From Phaseolus vulgaris (lineage: Eukaryota > Streptophyta > Magnoliopsida > Fabales > Fabaceae), in NCBI RefSeq assembly GCF_000499845.2, contig NC_023759.2, forward strand, positions 45,974,672 through 46,038,671: a DNA stretch of 64,000 nt. Direction: 5' to 3'. The notes beneath the pieces are model-generated. The model saw only the letters and a list, made by a program, of their open reading frames with translations, had not been told where the DNA came from and did no database searches. Shown here in pieces: positions 11,845 through 24,668 of this stretch. The position numbers and the translations under genes were made by a program. The first letter of the stretch is position 1; each line of letters starts with the position of its first letter.

Positions 11845-14800
11845 CTAGTTTGATGCGCCTGCACAATGAAACACAAAGTGACACAAGTTAAACCAAACGT
11901 TCACCATATATATTTATTAACAAGAGGCAACAATAACCAGAAAATTATAAATACCAAAGCAGCACAATAACAGCTACAACCAGTTAACTTGTTTAGGAAA
12001 AGAAATTCAGAGGTTGTAAAATCTCCAAATCGGTCAGAAAAGCTTAAGGAAACAAGATTGAATCACAAAGGTTCCAAGACAATTTATTTGAAAAATTAAA
12101 ATAAAGAGAGAAGCAGCAACACATATACCCCCCGAGCAAATGACTTTTTAAATTTAAATAGGTGAAAATATCAATTCTCAAGCAAGCACTTCCAATATAT
12201 ATAATGGCAGGAAAAGCAAAATTCAATTCCGAAGTCAGACGTGCAAATTTGTTTTCAAATGCTGTCTGTATAAATATCTTCGGTTCATCGCTAGCAGCAC
12301 GAAGATACCAAATCTTAATTTGCCAATGCACGATACCTGATGTTCTCGAAGCAGATAAATTATCGGTAGCTCTACTAGAATTCCCTGTCTGAGCTTTGTT
12401 TTCCTCCCTTGAAACTCCAAGAGACCTTAGCTTGGATGATGATCTGATTGAATTTATCAATAGAGCATCTTCATCATCCTCCTCCTGTCTTCTCCCTTCA
12501 TCTTGTGCATCTAGTTCATATGCACTAATGGAATCCTCGTCTTCACTTGAACTCTGGTCATCAAAAAGCTTCTTTCCTGGTATGTTTTGCCTCTTTCGTG
12601 GCCGGCCCCTGCGCCTAACCGAAACCCCTTCTTTTTCATCTGAAATTATCTCAGTTAGTCACATGAATTTGGAATTAAGCAATTTGTGCCCAAAAAAAGT
12701 TAGCAATTAAAAGCTTTCCAAAGAACTGTAAAAAATGATTATTTCATTTAAAAAAAGCCATTACCTACCAAACATAATGTATATAGCCATCATTGTAATC
12801 TTAAGCCCATCATGTAGCACACAGAAAAGGGAAGATGTTTGATGTCATAAAAATATTATCAAAATCGTGAAAAATATAAATCGTAGCAAGATTGGAGGGC
12901 TAAAGGAAAACTTTTATTTCATATGTTGTGCTCGAGCAGGCAGGCATTGAATTCAAAAGGACTACCACTGAATAAAGCACATTTTAGACACAAGCAATCG
13001 TCTAGTCATGGAAATTTTAACCCAAGTACAAAACCCGAGAACTAGAGCCAAAAAGAAATGAACATGTAAACAGTTTTGAAACTAGCGGCAAATTTACCAA
13101 AAGCATAGAATCATATTCAAACACATTAATAAGCTCATACCCACCAACTGCACATGATCAATTTCACTGCCAGTATGCTACAACAGTGGCAAAGTAATCA
13201 CTAAACATCTAATAGCAACTTAACTTTGATTTATTGTTGTCACGCTATAGCCCCAACCAAATTTACTTATCTAGAATCCCAACTACTTACAGTAGCAGCT
13301 ATTTTATTTGCCACAGAAATAAAATTATGTACTGTTCATGCACTTTATAGGATCCCCTAACGAACATATCCGAGTGCCTTGATCCTATCACTTTTCAGTT
13401 AAGAATAACTTTTATAGAGGGCCCTAACCAGCAAATGTTATCAATCATGCCATGTTTGGCTCTGAAGAGAGAAATAGAGGAAGTGAAAATAGATAAGAAA
13501 TAATTTGGGAGAAGAGCAATAGGTGAGAAATAAAATTGAATGTCCAAGTTGTTATGAACAGTAGAAATAGGAAAGAAAGAAAGTTTTTTGAAAGTTGTCA
13601 ATTTGATTGCGTAGATAAGAGATCAACTATATAGATAGTATAATACTCATCATTATACCCCTCACCTCATGCAACACAAACCAAACATAAAGGGAAAAAT
13701 AATAATTGTATTTTTAAAGTTTTTTGCCTATCCTCTTCACCAAACTACCAAATTTACTTACCCTTCTCTCCATCTTCATCCATCATCCTCACCAAAAAGG
13801 GCCTCAAAAGTTAAATTAAAAATATCAATCTCATCATAAGTGTATTTTTTCTAATATGCATCTACAGTGCATTGAAACCTACAACCTAATTCATTGGTCA
13901 AGCCATCCACCAAATTTGGAGTGTACCACCATATCTTATAATACACTCATTGTACGTTGAAACAAAAAAATCCATCTAAGGGGATATATTCCACATGAAC
14001 AAATACAAGCACATGAAAAGGTATCGGATATAAAAAAATTTGCACCACATAAAATGAGATTAGAGTGCTTGTAGAGAGAAACGTAAAAAAAAACAAGAAT
14101 AAGAACCAAGAAAAAGAATCAATAACAGGTGAATAACAGAGTCAGCAAAGCCCAGCCAAGCACATTGTATCCAGAGTGAACTTACAAATGGCAACTAGTT
14201 CATCAAGTCACAACTGGAGAAAATAATTTGGCAAATGTTATTCACTAGTTACATATTGGCTTGAATTTTCCAAAATTTGAAAAATAAATAATCACTATTT
14301 CATATATTATGCTTCACTCAGATAAAACCCATGATTGCTTTATTATGCAAAGTATTTGACTGTTTGGCACATAACATAACTAAGAACGAAAAATAATGTA
14401 TAAATTACCTTGAAATCCCTCATTCTTCGCACATTTTTCTCGTAAGTAGGCAATAAATGTGTGGAAGGGACGCCATCCACTGGGATTTTCCTCTGTATTG
14501 ACATTTTGTGCTCTTTGTTGAACCTCATTCAATCTATTTCATAAAGAATATGCATCAAAATGTGTATTGCTGCAAATAGTTCTAAATAACACCAACAAAT
14601 GAAAAAAAAACTATTACATTTCATTTAAATCTGGAGCAGGGAGTTTTGACAAAAAATGAAGCACTGCCTCTTCAAGAAATGACAATTGTTTTGGAGCATC
14701 TATAAAAGCATATTCAATGCCATCCCTGACAACTTTTAAAATTTCAGGCCTGTATTTGATCCGGGCAGCACCAGTAAATGTTCCAGAAAGCTTAGCAGCC

Positions 14801-17800
14801 AGATCTTTACATCCTAATAAAGGATTGTTTTCTGAAGAACCATTTTCACTACCAGAGATATAGACCAGAAGGCGATGGTATTCCTGCCAAAATAAATTCA
14901 TGAAGACTTACGGAAAGAACTATAAAAGAAGGGTCAGAAGGATGAAATATAAACATGGTGTTCTTTCTGCGGAAAAAAAATGGTGGAAACTCAAAAGGCA
15001 GACCCTCATTTCCAACCACTGCAAACTATAATTCCAGAAAGCACGGCAAAGACAAGCTCAGTTGAACAGCTTCTTCCAGGAAAGAAGTGAATACTATGTT
15101 GAACTATGCCAACATTGAGCCCAAGCTAAAATTGAGAAATTAAAGGTTTTGAAATTGAAAGCACCCTGAAATATAATATTCATTTTGTTTTTTTATTAAG
15201 ATACTGATACTCCTTACCAATTAGAGGTAAATATTTAGTTCTATGTCTTGCTTTGAATATAAATATTGCAAGTAACTTTTGTATTCAGATTTCAAATAAC
15301 AATAATAATTCTTTGACATCCACTTTTTTCTCTTATCTCCACTTTAAAACTCCTTTTAACAATAACATATTGTTTTTAACTAATAAAAATAAATAATTTT
15401 TTTAAGATAAAATAATAATATTATTGGTTGTCAAATGGGAATCTGAAAAAATGAGAGTCTCAAACTATCATCATCCTTCAAGTAAATAGGTATGTCATCA
15501 CACATGCATGGGGTGAAAAAATGAGATCATGTCAATTTGTTTTGACCGAGGATAATACACTCATGAGTTACTATAGTAATCAGATTTCAAGTAAATAGGA
15601 CACAGGGCGGAAATTTAACTGTTTATCGTTGCTAAAATAGTCCTTGTAAAGACAAAAGAAAACCCAACTATATCTACTATTTAGGAACAGCGCCAAAAGG
15701 CTAACCTTTTTAAGTGCTTCCAGAAAAATGAAAGCCAAATCAACTTCTTTTTGCTTCAAAACTGTGATCAGATACTTTACAATATCAGTCACACTAGTCC
15801 CATGCATCACAAAATGAGAAATAATCTCAGAAGCAAGATCCTCCTACATCAGGAATAGCCAATTTTGACATAAATTATTTCACAAGCAACAGAAATATGT
15901 TTCCCTATAAAAAATTGGAAATAGTCATAACTTTACTTAAACAAAATACCAATCCACCTTTGGAACAACATCATTAGCAATCAGCTTTCCAACAGCAATC
16001 ATCATATTATCTCTACTTGTCTCCACAGCATACTCTTTATTAACATCTTCATCTTCTGCCTCATCTAAAAATTGACAGGAAAGTGAAAAAGACATCTATC
16101 ACCAAATCAATAACAACAATTTCATAAGCAATGTAAACAGACAGAAAAAAAAATAGTTTCAGTTTAATTAGTAAATATAGGATGAATCTCAGTACGAGTC
16201 CATAACATCTGTCCATGTTCACCTGAAATATTAAGCTGTTGTTGGCAAAGTTCCCAAAACTTCCGAAGCATAATTGCATCTGGCTGATATCCTAGTGTTT
16301 CCAGCTGTGTCTTTCTGAAATTTGTTGTCCTGAATAAGAACCATGTTTCTGCAAGTATGATGCATACCTTCGGCAATAAATAATTCATTAGATCAAATCA
16401 AGAGAATGGAGACATGATGTGTTTATAATCCACAAAGAAAAAGGCAGATAAATTGGAGCTCTCTTACTCTGCAAGCAAGTTCACTTCCAGGTTTACCCCC
16501 TTCCTTGTTGTCAGCATTCAAGTTGAGAAAGTACTCAAGTTCTTGCAACAAGGTATCACGCTTAGACAAAAGAGAAGCTAAGGATGCGCCAGAAACAGCT
16601 TCTTCATTTGTTATAGACTGTAGACTCCAAACCAGATGGAAATACATGTTCAGAAGCAGGAAACCAACAACCTGAATGTGAATGACCAGATAATTTAATA
16701 ATCGAACACAAGTAACAATGTCATAAAAACATAACACCTGTTGTGAGAAACCACTTACTCACCTCATCCTCCATATTATTCCTAGAACCACGTAGTACAC
16801 TGACAATGTCTTCATACAGGCTATCAATAGGCACAGATCTTTTCAGTTGCAGTTCATACAACCTTTTCAAGTTTACAAGAAGAGAATACTCATCACCACC
16901 ATCCTGCAGTGTCATCTCACTATACGTTAAGTTTCTCCTACGAGAAACTAAAGTAACAAAAATTATGAAATTTGAGTTGCATAGAACATACCACTACTTC
17001 CTTAATCGCAGATTTCAGCTTAGCAATTATTTCATCTTCAAGTTCCTTTAATTTAATACGAACAAAATCTTGCAATTCCCCTTGACTTTCCATGCAACAA
17101 AAATTAATTGCCTTCATACAAGCCCTAAGAGGGTCCTTGTCACCATGCTTAAAAAATGCATCTTTCATGAGCTGGAGTAAATTTTTGAAATTCTGAAAAG
17201 CAAACACTAGTCAGTTTTTTCAGAAACAGGGAAAATCTGAAATGACACAGAAAAAATCACCAACCTGTTCCTGCCTCTTCAAGGAATAATATTCAAGGTT
17301 CATATGTAAAACAATCTCAACGAGTGATGACACTTTTGCTTTATCTGAAATGTACTTTCGCAAGAGTAATGGGTATGACTTCATCATAGCAACAGTTATT
17401 TCCTGTTTGTTATTTTCAAATACATCCTGTCATTAATAGGAGGTAAGAGATTAGAGACTGTCATAAAGAACAATAAAACAAGCCTTCCATCAAAATGAAT
17501 GCTTACAAATAGTACTGGGTTGTTACTGATCAAGTATCCAATAAATACATTCTTTGCTACCGAAAATAATTTAACACAATGAATTCCTGAAGTGATCAGA
17601 TATTTACAAATCAAAAACACAATTAAAAAAATCCAGAATAAATTAGAAATGATAATAAGAATAAAGCCATATACACTGTCCATGAAAGCATGGTCTGCTA
17701 AATTTTTTGTCAAAATAAACATTAAACATCATGTGCAACCCACATCAAAAACCAGTAAAAAAATCATTGGGTGCTGGAGCTAATAAAACAAATACGAGAT

Positions 17801-20800
17801 ATTTGGATTTAAAAAGTTAAAATGTCAAGATCACACAAACCTTTTGGGCTTTGCTGTAGTATTGCTTTCTGTTATCCGTAGCAGGAACAATCCTCTCTCC
17901 AACAGCTTTCTTCACAGATGCACACAGGAGCCGCACCAAGTTTGTTGCATCACTGTCAGAGAGCTCTACTGATGGATTTTCATCGAGCAGCATTGTTATA
18001 ATGCACTTCCAATCCTGCAAACAAAACATTAAGTACCATCAAGAAACCACTAAATATTACTCAGTACAACAATAACTATGACCAGAACAATTTTAGGTGC
18101 AGCACTGGCATAATATCCACAGGGCAGCAATTCATGAACATACAGACGATTTGCAAAAGATATACATCATACAAAAATTCAGAAGAGTGAGATCATACCC
18201 AGGACTCTAGATTTCTACTCAATCTACATTTGTGGAATCTTTAAGAAATGGTAACATTGTATTTTAGCCCAAAGATATTTCAGAGAATAGAAATGTCATT
18301 GTTGTATGGAAGATATATATAACAAATTCATTAGATATGTTGCAGAACTTCTTAATTAACAATAGTACCAGGTAAAGCACGTCCTAGCTAGGTTTGGAAT
18401 ATCATAAAATTTGTCACCAAAGCAGCAACCTAAACTGCGCATGAATTCTAGAATTTGCTACCTATTATAAGAATGCAACACTCCAAAATATTTTAATCCT
18501 TCTATCCTTGCATTTACCTTAAACAAAGCACATCCTAGCCAGCACTGGAATATTCAGTTCAGATATGCATGAGCAAACAATCAAACACGTGATGGCCAAA
18601 AGGAGGAGGCGTCACTTTGTTCAATATTTTTCCTATTATTAGCATGGCTTACATACCTTTATGGCGGCCATGTATTCCCACACATCATCAATTACGTAAG
18701 TACTCAAAATAGGATCTTGGGAGAACTCCTCCAGAATTCGCAACATTCTCTTTAGATGGACCTCAGAGGTATCGACAGTTTCATCTGTAAAAACAAAATT
18801 GTCTCATCACAATTTAATCCTAGTCAAAATAATGGTATCCAATATAAAGTGAAAAATACATGGATTGACTTAAGACCTTTAAATCCTGATTGGAAGGTAT
18901 TTTGAGCAATTAAGTGATCATACACTAATGCTCCTATGGCATGCCTGATTTCTGGGGTCTCATCATTCAACAAATCATACAAAGGACCCAAGTCATCTTC
19001 AGGAATAAGTTGATGTCTGCAGTGAACCAAAAAATCAATTAATTCAAAATCAATTTACAATCTATTGCATAAAAACCCACAAGTAAACAGTTAATATATA
19101 TGAATTAAAAAAAGGTTAGAAATTCAGACCTTAGTAGTTGCTTAACAAGACCTATGGCATGAACAGCCACAGAAACATCAATGTCATCAGCAAGCTCAAT
19201 CATACGGCCCGAAAATCTTTCAGTAAATAAGCCAAGGGTTGGTACATTATCATCCACCTCATAAAGATTTTGCAGGGCGTGTATAGAAAACTTTCTTACA
19301 CCAGCATTCTACAAATTGGAGTGTGGGAGAAAAAGTTAAAGCAAGACAGCAAGTTGTGCAGTACATGAACAATTAAAAGTTGCATGATAAGAACATAACA
19401 ACATGTTCAATACTTTGTCATTTAGCGTCCATCCAAGATATTTCAAGTACAAATCCTGCAGAAAAAGTGTTGGGTATGAAAGGATCCATGCACCCAATGA
19501 TTCAATGCATGACATTCTAATATTTGGGTCAATGTCTCTGTAGCGGTGCACAAATAACCTTCAAAAAAACATTAAATGGGCAGGTTAGATCTACAGCCAC
19601 AACAAATTCAATACTGGTGGTAAAATGTTGCTTTCTTTTCCTTTGATTAAAAATAATCTTAGCTTGGCAAACTCGTACCCAGTAAATATCTTGCGCATCA
19701 TCTCCTCCAACAATGTTATTCTCTCATGAGTATCAGAAAACCTTTTATTTAGCGACTCAACTCGAGGCCCCTCAGTTCTTTTCTTTTTCTCAGCATCCAA
19801 CTGTCTACGAGTAGTCTCTCTCTGAGCACCAAGCATATTAGCGATGGTTATGAATGATGAGACCAGCCTAAGACCCACCAACGATGCAATTTGACGGTAA
19901 ACTCTTGGAGGGGTGCTACATAGGTACAGCAGCAGTTGAGTCATGGTATATATATATTTTCATAGATTCAGAAGTTTGAAGCAAGCATACTAACCATGAC
20001 AATGCAATGATATAGTCCATGCACTTGTCAAATAAAACTTGATCAAACAATGGCCCATGCTGACATTCCCGAACCAAATTATCCCAGAATGATTCTAGAT
20101 TCTCTTTGAAGTTTTTAATTTCTTTCTTTTTGGAATTCTGATAATCTTCACCTGCACCCTAAAAAGTCAAAAGGTAAAAAAGGAGAGGATAAATGTCCAC
20201 ATCTAACTCATAATTTGACTATTATATCACAATAGAGGATGCCAAAGACTTGGTAATTGTACACTATTAGCCTTAACACTACTAAAAAATAAGTTAGAAA
20301 ACAGGAAACAAAAGTAAAAGGGAACAAGTTGTATACCCTTTTAGCACAATTGACAAGAGCAATTACAACTTCATCAACATCAGTCTCATCCACGAGATCA
20401 CTTTTATCGTAATACTTGGCTCCACATGCCTACATTTAAAATTTCACTTTGTTACTATCCGTAAGCGGGTATTTATGAGTAATGATGATAATAAAGTGTC
20501 CAAGTTCTTTTCCAAGTCTACCTTTCACCTTTTATTTGCATGTATAAAACTACGATGTCTAATGCTAGTGGTCCTTAATACTTTGAAACTGTTTGAGAAT
20601 TTCATATTACCTCAAACAGCATTGTCAGGAGATCAACCATTGCAGGTTTCGGATCCTTTTCATAGCGCTCAACCCAAAATTTGACCGCATGAGGAATCAA
20701 CTTGCCATTTCCTTTTATCAGCTCTACAGAAAATCACATAATAAAAATTAGCCCCGGTCCAGTCACTGCACAACAAAATCTACCTAATTACAGAGAGACC

Positions 20801-21293
20801 GCAATTAAAAACTATTCACACAAAAAAAAAAAAAACAACTAAGCATAGTTTCGCTAATCACAGTATAAAAAAATGAAGATATGAAATGTATAAGTTAAAA
20901 ATCTAAACCCTAGATATTTGAGCAGTGAGAAAAGTAGCAGAGAGTGTTCAGTTTACCAATTAGGGTTTGGTCAGAGGGTTTGTGCGCGACGCTTGAGGTT
21001 CCTTCCGAAGCGGGAGTTCGCCTGTATTTGTTGCGTGGCTCGTCGAAATCGTCGGGCGAACTCTCTCGGTGAGCGTGTTGGGTGGTCCTGTCGCGGTTAA
21101 GGGCGTCGGCGTCGTGGTCCTTGGGAAGGTGTTTGGGAGGTCTGCCCCTCTTCTGCTTAATTAGAAAGAAGCGAAATAAAATTAGGTCAAATGAGTGCAG
21201 AATTGAGAAGAAGTATGAGCACTAAGTGTGAGAATGGAAACTAACACGAGGGGGTCGATTGGAAGCTTCAGAAGGTGGAGCTGGATCTTCCAT
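11845..21293 (-). CDS. SCC3: Cohesin subunit SCC3 (STAG/stromalin homologue)
   Basis: SCC3 binds the kleisin SCC1/REC8 and is part of the cohesin ring that holds sister chromatids together in mitosis and meiosis. I read 22 exons (minus): 21293-21246, 21152-20957, 20723-20611, 20429-20337, 20158-19995, 19915-19679, 19558-19414, 19308-19130, 19016-18877, 18784-18657, 18014-17841, 17426-17265, 17192-16992, 16903-16763, 16671-16468, 16367-16223, 16064-15958, 15843-15706, 14883-14618, 14533-14409, 12639-12337, 11858-11845. All join in phase with GT-AG borders to 1140 residues; Arabidopsis SCC3 is of similar size. The stromalin conservative domain is at about 285-355 ([33 protein letters not shown]). 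Two AT-hook-like motifs (KRGRPP near residue 17, RRRGRPRKR near 1043) and an acidic tail flank the HEAT-like body. The last exon (residues GASN then TAG) is only 14 nt and is the least certain part. Confidence 0.93.
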
Positions 21294-21414
21294 CTGCTAA
21301 AGATGCTTCTTCAACACAGCGAATCAGCGATTTCACACTCGCATCGTGGATAGAAGAAGTAGCACCAACTACAAAGAGGAGCTCGGCCACTGCAAATAAT
21401 AGTTAAGAAATCTC

Positions 21415-21422
21415 CCGCCAAT
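21415..21422 (-). promoter_or_regulatory. E2F-type site upstream of SCC3
   Basis: On the minus strand ATTGGCGG fits the plant E2F consensus WTTSSCSS and is followed by GA. It lies about 120 bp upstream of the SCC3 ATG, in the interval where a proximal promoter is expected. E2F control would suit S-phase expression of a cohesin gene. One consensus match only; binding is inferred. Confidence 0.5.
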
Positions 21423-22120
21423 TCACAACTATCAATATGTGATGACTAAATATCTTACTTTACATCTCTTTATGAAGCATTTATATATATTTATATATAA
21501 AGATTTCTCATTATAATTATTTTTAGTGTATTTAAATTTTGTTCTTATTTGATCCTCTTATCAATATTGTATTTTGATTATTTTATTATTTTATAACTAT
21601 TTAAATTTAAAAAAAAATATAACTTTTCTGTTTTTCTTACTGAAAATTTGTGATTCACCAAACATTTTTGTCTTTTTGTTACTTTTCTATTTATTTCATG
21701 TCGTAATTGTATTTTTTTTTTCTGATGAAAATTAAATAAATTATAATACTTAGCAATCATGATAGCTATATTTTTTTAATTTTTTTTTTAATCTTGATAA
21801 GAATATACAAATAGAAAAATAAACATTTAAAATAAATTATAAATTTATACTTATAATATAAATATGCAAAGACTAATACCGTTTATTTAAATTTTAATAT
21901 TAATAATATATATATATATATAATAAAAATAAAAACAAAAACGAATACACAAGTGTTGTGCCTGTGTTTCCAGTAGTAAATATAAAGTAAGTACGAATGG
22001 TATTTTTTTTATCAATGCATCTCGTCTACCATTTGAAACCAACAGAAACCAACAAGTAAAGAAAATCATATAAATTTTAGTATTTTCTGATAAAAAGAAT
22101 TCAATTCGCGATTATATGCA
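21423..22120. other. AT-rich SCC3 upstream region
   Basis: Poly-T and TA-rich stretches, no gene seen. Its right end at 22120 is the junction with the second half of the RPL21-upstream copy. Confidence 0.45.
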
Positions 22121-22530
22121 TAAAACTTTGTTAGAAAAGATAGAAAATAATTTTATGATATTTATAACTTAAAAAAACAGTATAACTTTGGTGTAAAAAG
22201 AATAATTTAAGAAGTCGTTTTATATTTATTATTAACTGTTTTATAATTTTTTATGGAAAATAGCTATCAATGTTTGTTACGGTACCATAACAAACATGTA
22301 ATTTCTTTGCTTTTGGACGTGAAAGGTGGTTTTCAGGTGAGTGTCAATCTTCCTTTGATTTTATATGCGGTATTGTGGGATAATGTGTGAGGATAGATTT
22401 TGTTTGCTCCAACTAAATTCAAAGAGAGAAAAAAATAAAAATGAAAACATGATAAATGAATGTAAAGATGGTGTGAAAGGGAAAAAAAGTGAGGTGATAT
22501 ATGTTAATAGAGATATATAAGTATTAAAAA
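22121..22530. repeat. Second half of the RPL21 upstream copy (empty-site version)
   Basis: Begins TAAAACTTTG and matches 1641-1945, then 2786-2964, then 3386 to about 3412, in one continuous stretch. It therefore lacks the 832-bp and 412-bp insertions at 1946 and 2965 and one short local duplication near 1815-1890. Confidence 0.88.
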
Positions 22531-22535
22531 AACAT

Positions 22536-22647
22536 TAAAAAGTGTAATTTAAACCTAATTCAATCCCATAAAACTGGCTCATGAGGTCTGTATCTACTTA
22601 TATACAATGAAATGTCATAATTTATAGTCGATGGTGGATCTCCAACA
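22536..22647 (-). repeat. TGTTGGAGATC-type legume repeat, copy 1
   Basis: The reverse strand starts TGTTGGAGATCCACC and continues with the family blocks ATTGTATATAAGTAG, GAGCCAGTTTTATGGG and AGGTTTAAA. It faces copy 2 at 22836-22959 head to head across 188 bp. The family resembles an LTR or TRIM-like end often seen in legume DNA, but class assignment is not certain. Confidence 0.65.
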
Positions 22648-22648
22648 C

Positions 22649-23130
22649 TTAGATTTATAAGAACATATGCTTATAAAATAAATAAATTTTATAATTTTAT
22701 TATAAGTAGTTTTTTATTATAAATAATGAATTGAGTTAATTTAAAAACAATTACAAGACGTAAAAAGATAAAAATAAAATAAAAAAGTTAATAGTCTATA
22801 TAATTTTTTTCTTTTCATCAAATTATAGTTTCACAGGTTGGAGATTTCATATCAACTAGTGATTAGAGCCTTTCATTGTATATAAGTAGATGCAAATCTC
22901 AATTCTATATGCCGGTTTTATGAGGTTGAGTTATGTTTAAAGTCTATTTCGTAATATCACGCATGATACATAATTATTTTTTTTTAAACATTTTATATAT
23001 GTTTAACTGTATGACTATACGTATGAATAATATTTGTCAGAAAAAACAACATGAATTATGTTATACCTGAAAAGAATTGGATTTTGACAACTAGTTGAGA
23101 ATATGTTAAATAAAAAAGATAATTTAAAAA
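22649..23130. repeat. Dispersed duplication, partner at 32728-33095
   Basis: CTTAGATTTATAAG onward, then ATATGCTTATAAAATAAAT and the rest, match 32728-33095 in the same orientation, apart from the repeat copy at 22836-22959. Non-coding and AT-rich. Confidence 0.8.
22836..22959 (+). repeat. TGTTGGAGATC-type legume repeat, copy 2
   Basis: Plus-strand copy with TTGGAGATTTC, CATTGTATATAAGTAG and GCCGGTTTTATGAGG. It interrupts the block shared with 32728-33095; the partner block has no repeat here, so this copy was probably inserted after the duplication. Confidence 0.65.
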
Positions 23131-24668
23131 TGATTCAATTAAAACATATAGATTTTTTTTAATAGGTTATAATTTGGCGCAGCTGAAAAAGGTTGTCAAA
23201 AAAAGTGCACACTTAACAAAACCACTAGAGAGTGTAACCAACATCAAAATAGAAAGAATAGGATATAAGCCTATCAACGTAATTATTAATTTCTTGCAAA
23301 TGAAATGATGTTTACTCTGTAATATATATGATATTTGTAGTGTCATGTCTAATGTTAACGTGACCTTTATTTAAAACAGAATCATAAAAAAAAAATTATA
23401 ATATTACTTTGACAAATAATAACTTTTGGTTTTGGTTCTTTATTTTTCTTTCATAAAAGAAAAGAAGAACAAAATATATAATGTTACCGTATGATGATGA
23501 ATTTGTAGCGAAGTTTTTTTTACGGTAAAATATATAAGTATCGAATTTGATGGCAAACAGAAAAAAAAATTGTTTTCTTATTTTAAAATAATATAAACTT
23601 ATCATATCAACTTTTATTTTTAACCATACAAAAATTGAAATTGTTTGATTGACTATTGTGAGAGAAAAGCTGAAACAAAATACATAAGTTGTATCTAGAA
23701 CTTATGGCTTAAAATAGATTTGTGATCTGAAAAACAATTAAATCCAAGTAAATAATTGAATTCAAATAAATAATTGTTAAATATTTATTGTACATAAATA
23801 TTAAATATAGTTATTATTGACTTAGAATTTATTTAATCGATTTTATTAACTTTTCATAATAATCAAATTCTTTTACTGTCGCTAAAGCGATTCTAATTAG
23901 ACAGCAACAACCATTTATTTGTTAAAAAATATTAAATCAATTTAAAGTTAATTAAATTGACTTTATTAATAATTAAATCATTTTAAAATAGTTTTACATT
24001 TTATAACTAATATTTAGAAATTAATTTTATATTAAGTTTAATTTTAAATTTTTAATATAAGAAATATAAAAATGAGTTTTAATATCATTAGAGTAAAAAA
24101 CTTATAAAATTTTGAATACTCAACTACTACTGGAATACTTATATGTCAACTTGCCTCTTACTTATTTAAATAAAAAAGATATAAGCGTTTAAATATATTT
24201 TTTTTAAAGAAAAAATTTTCCTACTTTTTTTACTTTTGTTTTCACTGAAATATCAAATCCCATGGCTTGTTGAAATAAAAAAATCTTCATATTCTACCAT
24301 GACTATTAAATAGGTATTAAGAACATCTAAAAATAAATTAGAAAGTAAATCATTTCTCCTCTATTTATTTTAGAGCATCATTTTATAAGTTTTGCATCAA
24401 TGAACTTTTTTATTTTTTTGTTTCTTTAAATATAAGCCTTTTATAGTTAGTTATTAATAAAATTCATACACTTCATAAGCAATTCCATAACCATATGATA
24501 TATCTAGTAAATTGATTTTTTTGGAGATTTATGAGTTTAAAATTGAGATGCAAGATGGGCAATTCAATTCAAGCTGAAGAAAATAATCTCTTTTTCTTCT
24601 TTTAGCTATCTAGAATAGTCTAACTTTATCTTAAAAACTTGTAATCATATTTTTGAAAGGAAGAGAAG
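23131..24668. other. AT-rich region upstream of the unknown gene
   Basis: No convincing coding region is seen. If the gene at 24669-29800 has further upstream exons they should lie here or beyond, but none could be recognised. Confidence 0.4.

Noticed and set aside
11297..22120. The SCC3 segment as a Helitron or a TIR transposon cargo
   Set aside because: Left end TTCAAACG and right end TATATGCA show neither TC/CTRR Helitron ends nor inverted repeats; only a 2-bp TA overlap at the junction is seen.
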